From positions 496,001 through 560,000 of the forward strand of contig NZ_JAOPFX010000002.1 of NCBI RefSeq assembly GCF_025515205.1: a stretch of DNA of 64,000 bases. The letters are read 5' to 3'. The notes under the pieces were generated by a model. It was not told the DNA's origin. It did no database searches and worked only from the letters and a program-made list of their open reading frames with translations. Positions within the stretch are counted from its first letter, which is position 1; each line of letters begins with the position of its first letter. Shown here piece by piece: positions 59,460 through 64,000 of this stretch. The DNA comes from Microbacterium fluvii. Lineage in GTDB: Bacteria; Actinomycetota; Actinomycetes; Actinomycetales; Microbacteriaceae. A program made the translations under genes and the position numbers.

Positions 59460-59911
59460 ACGACCCCGTGCTGGAGTACGCATTCGAGATCCGCGTCGAC
59501 ATCGCCCCGCACCTGCGCATCGGGCGCAGCGCCGACGAAGAGCTCACCTTCACCCCGATCGCCGGCGGCACGGTCGCCGGGCCGCTGCTGAACGGCGTCG
59601 TGCTGGCCGGTGGCGGCGACTGGTCGGTCGAGCGCAGCCGCACCTCGCAACTGGAGGCGCGCTACCTCCTGCAGGCCGACGACGGCGCCGTCATCGACAT
59701 CCTCAACCGGGGCTACTACCGCGCGTCCGACGAGGTGATCGCCAGGGTCGAGGCCGGCGAGAACGTACCCGAAGAGGAGTACTACTTCCGCACCGCGCCG
59801 GTCTTCCAGACGGATGCCGCCGCGCACCGGTGGCTCGCCGAGCACCAGTTCATCGGCCTCGCGCGCGATGAAGACGGCCAGATCTGCATCCGCATCTTCG
59901 TGGTGCGCTGA
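59456..59911 (+). CDS. DUF3237-family protein
   Basis: A 151-residue cytoplasmic beta-barrel-like protein. Typical DUF3237 elements are LEYAFEIRVDIAPHLRIG near the N-terminus, GGTVAGPLLNGVVLAGGGDW (the usual GPxLxGxVLPGGxDW core) and EARYLLQADDGAVIDILNRG, then YYFRTAPVFQTDAAAHRWL at the end. The family has no settled catalytic function; a few members are near catabolic hydrolases. Co-translated with the CocE/NonD hydrolase gene, so it probably works on the same compound or its product. Confidence 0.85.
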   Translation: MNDPVLEYAFEIRVDIAPHLRIGRSADEELTFTPIAGGTVAGPLLNGVVLAGGGDWSVERSRTSQLEARYLLQADDGAVIDILNRGYYRASDEVIARVEAGENVPEEEYYFRTAPVFQTDAAAHRWLAEHQFIGLARDEDGQICIRIFVVR

Positions 59912-59937
59912 GGAGCGAAGTGACCGCCGTGGAGACG

Positions 59938-60510
59938 TCAGCGACGGGGCTGGGTGTCGAGCGTCGCGCGGATCACCTCGCGCAGGTGCGCGTCGCTCCA
60001 GCGCTGCGGATCCTCCGCGGTGGCCAGGTAGGAACCGCGCACCAGCAGATATGCCAGGCCCGCGACGTGCGCGGGGTCGGCGTAGCCCGCGGCGGCGGCA
60101 TGCTCCTCGAGCAGGGCTTCGAACCGCTCCGTCTCGCTCTGCAGCGCCGCGCGCAGATCGGGTTCGCGGTCTGCGTTCTGGATGATCTCGAGGATCAGCG
60201 CGCGCAGCACGGGGTCGTCGGTGCCGGAGTGCATCGCCCACTCGACGACGGCCGCGAAGCCCTCTGCCGGCCCGGCCGCCGCCAGCATGCGGTCGAGCTC
60301 GCCCTGCCAGCGGTCGCTGCCGCGGTCGAGGGCGTTGAGGATGAGGGCGGCGCGCGAGGGCAGGTAGTTCGTCACGAGCGTCGTCGACCCGCCGAGTTCG
60401 CGGGCCACGGCGCGGATGGTCACGGCGTGCGGACCGGATGCGCGCGCGACGCGCACCGTGGCGGCAGCGATATCGGCCAGACGCTGGGCGGAGTCGACCT
60501 CTCTGGGCAT
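59938..60510 (-). CDS. TetR-family transcriptional regulator
   Basis: A 190-residue repressor. HTH at about residues 9-55: QRLADIAAATVRVARASGPH, then VTIRAVARELGGSTTLVTNY. The remainder (FEALLEEHAAAAGYADPAHV) is a helical ligand-binding domain of the TetR_C_33-like type. Divergent from the dipeptide-type ABC operon. The perfect palindrome at 60555 lies between them, so it likely controls that operon. ATG 60510 is the first in-frame start. Confidence 0.88.
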   Translation of the reverse strand: MPREVDSAQRLADIAAATVRVARASGPHAVTIRAVARELGGSTTLVTNYLPSRAALILNALDRGSDRWQGELDRMLAAAGPAEGFAAVVEWAMHSGTDDPVLRALILEIIQNADREPDLRAALQSETERFEALLEEHAAAAGYADPAHVAGLAYLLVRGSYLATAEDPQRWSDAHLREVIRATLDTQPRR

Positions 60511-60554
60511 GCCGGCCAGCCTAACGATCCCCGTAACACAAATGCAACATTGAT

Positions 60555-60571
60555 GTACAACACTGTTGTAC
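60555..60571. promoter_or_regulatory. Perfect 17-bp palindrome, TetR operator candidate for the dipeptide transporter
   Basis: GTACAACACTGTTGTAC: 8-bp arms around a central C, 44 bp upstream of the TetR start and 34 bp upstream of the substrate-binding gene. It overlaps the region where a -10 element would lie. Confidence 0.75.
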
Positions 60572-60604
60572 TAACCTGAGCAGCACCACCCGAAAGGACC
60601 CGAA

Positions 60605-62248
60605 ATGAGAATCTCCGGCATCACCCGTGCGGCGCTCGCCGCGGGCGCTGTGCTCGTGCTGGCCACCGGCTGCTCGGCGCGCGATACGACGACAGAGCCG
60701 TCGGCATCGGCATCCGTCGACGAATCCACCCTCGTCGCGTCGCTGCCCGCGGCCACGAGCGAGGTCGACGAGGTGACGTGGGCCCTCGTGGAGGGCGAGC
60801 CTCGATCGGTGGTCCCCGGCGCCGACTACAACTTCGTCGCGCCCAACCTCTGCGACAGCCTGCTGCAGATCCAGCCCGACTTCTCGATCGAGGCGGGGAT
60901 CGCCGACAGCGCCGAGTGGACCGACCCCGTGACCTTCGTGATCGACCTGCGCGAGGGCGTCACCTTCTGGGACGGAACGCCGGTCACCGCCGACGACGTC
61001 GTCTACAGCCTCGAGCGGCACTGGAAAGACGTCACCGACGCCTACTATGGCGCGTTCGTGCTCGTGACGTCGATGGAGGCCACGAGCGACACGCAGGTCA
61101 CCGTGCACTTCACCGCCCCCGACAGCGACTTCCGCAACGCCATCGCGAGCGGCGGCGGCGCGGTGCTGAGCAAGGCCTACAGCGAAGAGGCGGGCGACAC
61201 GCTCGGCACCTCGGCCGGGGGCCTGATGTGCGCAGGGCCCTACGAGCTGGAGTCGTGGACCCCGGGCAAAGAGATCGTCACGGTCGCCAACGAGGACTAC
61301 TGGGGCGGCGCGCCGCTCGTGAAGAAGCTCACCTACACCTTCATCCCCGACGGCACGACCCTCACCAACGCCCTGCTCGAAGGCGAGGTCGACGGCGCGT
61401 TCAACGTGCCCCCCGCCAGTCGCAGCGCGTTCGAGGGCTCCGACACCGGACGCCTCGTGGTCGGCCCGTCGACGGCGTCGCTGTCGTTCGGCCCGACGAC
61501 CGATCAGGGCGCCGCGGCCAGCCCGCAGATCCGCCAGGCCCTCAGCATGGCGATCGACCGCGAGCAGTACATCCAGACGGTGCTGAACGGCCTCGGCTAC
61601 GTGCAGAGCACCTTCGTCGCCCCGTTCTCGTGGTCGGGTGCCGAGGCGGCCGATGTCTACCAGGCCGGCTACGACGCGCTCGCCGTGCCGTCGGTGGATA
61701 TGGATGCCGCCAAGAAGCTCGTGGAGGAGTCGGGCATCGACACCTCGGTGCCGCTGACCCTCGCGATCCCCGCCGGCAGCAAGGAGCTCTCGCAGACCGC
61801 CGCCATCGTGCAGAGCGCCGCGCAGCAGATCGGCCTCACGATCGAGATCGATGAGCGGCAGGCATCCGACTTCGCCGCCATCTTCCTCGACGAGAGCGCC
61901 CGCGAAGGCCTCGACTTCGTCGCGACCACCGGCTACACCGAGACCCCCGGAGTACTGGCCTACCCGCAGCTGTTCCTGCTGCCGGCCGAGCTCGGCGGCA
62001 TCTTCAACTGGAGCGGCTACTCGAACGACGCGGTGACCGCCGGCCTGCAGGCGGCGCGCACGACCCCCGACGCGACGGCGGCCGCCCAGGCCTACGTCGA
62101 CGCGCAGGAGATCTTCGCGCCCGACATGCTGCAGATCACCCTCGCCGGGGCGTACCACACGACGTTCCTGTCGAACGAGCTGACGGGCGCGACGACGTCG
62201 GTGGCCGCATACTCGTCGCCGTGGGCGCTGCACCTCGGCGGCGAGTGA
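60605..62248 (+). CDS. Dipeptide/oligopeptide-type ABC substrate-binding lipoprotein (SBP_bac_5)
   Basis: A 547-residue lipoprotein: lipobox ATGCSAR with Cys at about residue 23. Mature part has the SBP_bac_5 pattern: IDLREGVTFWDGTPVTADDV, then VYSLERHWKD, AGPYELESWTPGKEIVTVAN and SPQIRQALSMAIDREQYIQ. DppA/OppA-like proteins bind peptides, but this fold also binds nickel, glutathione or sugar acids, so the substrate is not certain. AAGGACCCGAA stands before the ATG. First gene of a transport operon continuing past the window. Confidence 0.92.
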   Translation: MRISGITRAALAAGAVLVLATGCSARDTTTEPSASASVDESTLVASLPAATSEVDEVTWALVEGEPRSVVPGADYNFVAPNLCDSLLQIQPDFSIEAGIADSAEWTDPVTFVIDLREGVTFWDGTPVTADDVVYSLERHWKDVTDAYYGAFVLVTSMEATSDTQVTVHFTAPDSDFRNAIASGGGAVLSKAYSEEAGDTLGTSAGGLMCAGPYELESWTPGKEIVTVANEDYWGGAPLVKKLTYTFIPDGTTLTNALLEGEVDGAFNVPPASRSAFEGSDTGRLVVGPSTASLSFGPTTDQGAAASPQIRQALSMAIDREQYIQTVLNGLGYVQSTFVAPFSWSGAEAADVYQAGYDALAVPSVDMDAAKKLVEESGIDTSVPLTLAIPAGSKELSQTAAIVQSAAQQIGLTIEIDERQASDFAAIFLDESAREGLDFVATTGYTETPGVLAYPQLFLLPAELGGIFNWSGYSNDAVTAGLQAARTTPDATAAAQAYVDAQEIFAPDMLQITLAGAYHTTFLSNELTGATTSVAAYSSPWALHLGGE

Positions 62249-62285
62249 CCCCGACGACGCCGGACAGGAAGAGAGGAGGAGCGCG

Positions 62286-63245
62286 ATGACCGCGAGAGTC
62301 CTGCTGCCGCTGCTGCGCAAGCTCGGAGGGCTTGTGCTCACCCTCTTCCTGTCCAGCGTCGTGATCTTCTCGGCGGTGCTGCTCACCCCCGGCGACCCGG
62401 TCACGGCGCTCGCCGGCGGCGTGCGGCCGACGCCCGAGATGATCGCCCAGATCCGCGCAGAGCATCACCTCGACGACCCTGTGTGGCAGCAGTACCTGCA
62501 CTGGGTGGCATCCGTGCTCTCCGGCGATCTCGGCACCTCGTTCGTCTACAAGACCGACGTCGTCGACCTCATCGCCCCTCGGATCGGCATCACGTTCCTG
62601 CTCGTCGTCTACACCGTTGTGCTGATCGCGATCTTCGGCGTGGGTTCGGGCATCGTCGCCGCGACCCGAGGTCGGGGCACCGACCGGGCGATCCTGGTGG
62701 CCACCTCGATCGGGGTGGCGCTTCCCACCTTTGTCGTGGCGATCCTGCTCATCTGGGTGTTCGGTCGGGTGCTCGGCTGGTTCCCCGTGTACGGCACCGG
62801 CGACGGCTTCTGGGACAACCTGTACCACCTGACGCTCCCCGCGATCTCGCTGTCGGTGCTCTACATCGCCTACCTCAGCCGCATCACCCGCGGCGCCGTC
62901 GTCGCCCAGCTGCACGCCGAGCACGTCGACACGGCGCGGGTGCGCGGCATCCCTCGGGCGCAGATCTTCCGCCGGCACGTCTTCCTCAACGCGTCGCCGG
63001 TGATCCTCTCGGTCTCGGGCGCCACGATCGCGGGCCTGTTCGCCGTGTCGGCGATCGCCGAGCAGGCGTTCGGCATCGGTGGGCTGGGGTCGCTCTTGAC
63101 CGAGGCGGCCGCCCGCAAAGACCTGCCGGTCGTGCAGATCATCTCGCTGCTGCTGGTGGCCCTCTTCGTCGTGCTCAACGCGATCGCCGACGTCGCGATC
63201 GCCGTCATCGATCCCGATTCCGTCAAGCCGAGGAGGAGCGCATGA
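62286..63245 (+). CDS. ABC transporter permease, DppB type
   Basis: A 319-residue membrane protein with around six helices. N-terminal SSVVIFSAVLLTPGDPVTAL and the characteristic loop AEHHLDDPVWQQYLHWVASV are DppB/OppB hallmarks; the EAA motif is ARVRGIPRAQIFRRHVFLNA near residue 222. Starts with ATG after GAGAGGAGGAGCG. ATGA overlap with the next permease gene. Forms the translocation pore with the following subunit. Confidence 0.93.
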   Translation: MTARVLLPLLRKLGGLVLTLFLSSVVIFSAVLLTPGDPVTALAGGVRPTPEMIAQIRAEHHLDDPVWQQYLHWVASVLSGDLGTSFVYKTDVVDLIAPRIGITFLLVVYTVVLIAIFGVGSGIVAATRGRGTDRAILVATSIGVALPTFVVAILLIWVFGRVLGWFPVYGTGDGFWDNLYHLTLPAISLSVLYIAYLSRITRGAVVAQLHAEHVDTARVRGIPRAQIFRRHVFLNASPVILSVSGATIAGLFAVSAIAEQAFGIGGLGSLLTEAAARKDLPVVQIISLLLVALFVVLNAIADVAIAVIDPDSVKPRRSA

Positions 63246-64000
63246 GCGTCGCACAGCTCGCCGGCGGCCGCGTTCCGGGGCTCGCCCGCCGGGTCGCCGC
63301 CCGCGATCCGCTGTTCCTCGCAGCCGCCGTGGTCACGGTGCTCATCGTCGCGATGGCGCTGTTCGGTCCGCTGCTGGCGCCCTACGACCCCAACGCGCTC
63401 TACGTCGGGCCGCTGTCGGCGCCGCCGAGCCTGGAGCATCCGTTCGGCACGGACGACCTCGGCCGTGACATCCTCTCGCGGGTGCTGGCGGGGGCTGCCT
63501 CGAGCGTTGTCGCCCCCGTCTTCGTCGTGCTGCTGTCGACCCTCCTGGGCGCGGCGCTCGCGATCGCGTCGGCGTGGTTCGGCGGAGCGGTGGATGCGGT
63601 CAGCTCCCGCGTCATCGAGGTGATCTTCGCGATCCCCGGGCTCGTGCTGGCGGTGCTGGCCGTGGCGATGTTCGGCAAGGGCCTGGTCGCCCCGATCATC
63701 GCACTGTCGATCGCGTATCTGCCGATCGTCGCGAGGCTCGTGCGCACCTCGGCGCGCTCCGAGCTCGCGCAGCCCTACATGGCGGCGCTGCGCATCCAGG
63801 GCGTCGGGTCGCTCGCCATCTGCTTCCGCCACCTCGTGCCGGCGCTGCTGCCGGCGATCCTCGCGCAGTCCACGATCGGGTTCGGCTACGCGATGCTCGA
63901 TCTCGCCGCCATCTCGTTCCTGGGTCTGGGCGCCCAGCCGCCGTCGTCGGACTGGGGCATCATGATCGCCGCCGGCCAGCCGGCGCTGCTCACCGGTGCC
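63242..64000 (+). CDS. ABC transporter permease, DppC type, C-terminus beyond window
   Basis: The first 253 residues of the partner permease, read from the ATG overlapping the stop of the preceding gene. Visible: FLAAAVVTVLIVAMALFGPL, then HPFGTDDLGRDILSRVLAGA (the diagnostic DppC/OppC loop), and the EAA region with QPYMAALRIQGVGSLAICFR. Five of about six helices are inside the window. The remaining 30-50 residues and the ATPase genes lie downstream. Confidence 0.92.
   Translation, partial: MSVAQLAGGRVPGLARRVAARDPLFLAAAVVTVLIVAMALFGPLLAPYDPNALYVGPLSAPPSLEHPFGTDDLGRDILSRVLAGAASSVVAPVFVVLLSTLLGAALAIASAWFGGAVDAVSSRVIEVIFAIPGLVLAVLAVAMFGKGLVAPIIALSIAYLPIVARLVRTSARSELAQPYMAALRIQGVGSLAICFRHLVPALLPAILAQSTIGFGYAMLDLAAISFLGLGAQPPSSDWGIMIAAGQPALLTGA

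Overview
The window is high-GC DNA (roughly 70 percent by eye) with dense genes, many ATGA/GTGA stop-start overlaps, GTG starts, Tat and lipobox signals, DtxR/IdeR-type iron boxes, a DUF222-HNH protein and Ig-like cell-surface repeats. This fits an actinobacterium of the Microbacteriaceae, most likely Microbacterium or a close relative (inferred from protein style and repeats, not from a marker gene). No rRNA, tRNA, CRISPR array, integrase or transposase was seen, and no gap without a gene exceeds 300 bases.

Layout. 0-5.8 kb: the end of a nucleoside hydrolase, then a sugar-acid catabolic group (SAF-domain dehydrogenase, FadR-type GntR regulator, MHS-family symporter, four-carbon acid sugar kinase, ABM monooxygenase). 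5.85-10.8 kb: a reverse operon of agmatine deiminase, amidase and PLP decarboxylase, divergent from a TetR regulator with a perfect palindromic operator between them. 10.8-12.9 kb: a MarR regulator divergent from a COG2085 reductase and an extradiol dioxygenase-like VOC protein. 13-20.9 kb: a reverse amine-catabolic operon (mmsA, class III aminotransferase, cupin, aldehyde dehydrogenase, PuuB-like oxidase) divergent from a PucR activator. 21-27.7 kb: a DUF222-HNH gene, then a restriction-modification-like island (XRE regulator, two methyltransferase proteins, a GIY-YIG/helicase gene broken by a frameshift). 27.7-30.1 kb: a frameshifted catalase, a cluster of palindromic repeats and an isochorismatase-like hydrolase.

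30.1-41.6 kb is an iron-uptake region. A secreted beta-propeller protein has two DtxR-like boxes upstream. A second box precedes a seven-gene operon: FecB-type lipoprotein, two membrane-anchored surface proteins, two FecCD permeases, a FepC ATPase and a Fes-like esterase. The three surface proteins share a repeated domain that I cannot assign to a named family. 41.6-49.8 kb: a reverse polyamine-type operon (potA-potD-potB-potC, YtcJ-like amidohydrolase, PuuB-like oxidase, GntR regulator). 50-52.9 kb: an M20 dipeptidase with a Dcu-like carrier. 53-57 kb: a 1305-residue secreted Fn3 protein. 57.1-64 kb: TetR regulator, CocE/NonD hydrolase, DUF3237 protein, another TetR regulator and a dipeptide-type ABC transporter cut by the window end.

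Patterns crossing gene boundaries: (i) an approximately 32-bp palindromic repeat family (eight copies, one inside the helicase gene, an inverted pair forming the C-terminus of the agmatine deiminase); (ii) a 24-bp repeat that inserts RQAQ peptides into two enzymes; (iii) a 70-85-bp hairpin family just downstream of genes, with compensatory stem changes; (iv) apparent excess of GGATGC/GCATCC; (v) a 13-bp motif shared by the PucR promoter and the potA upstream region, suggesting a common amine regulon.
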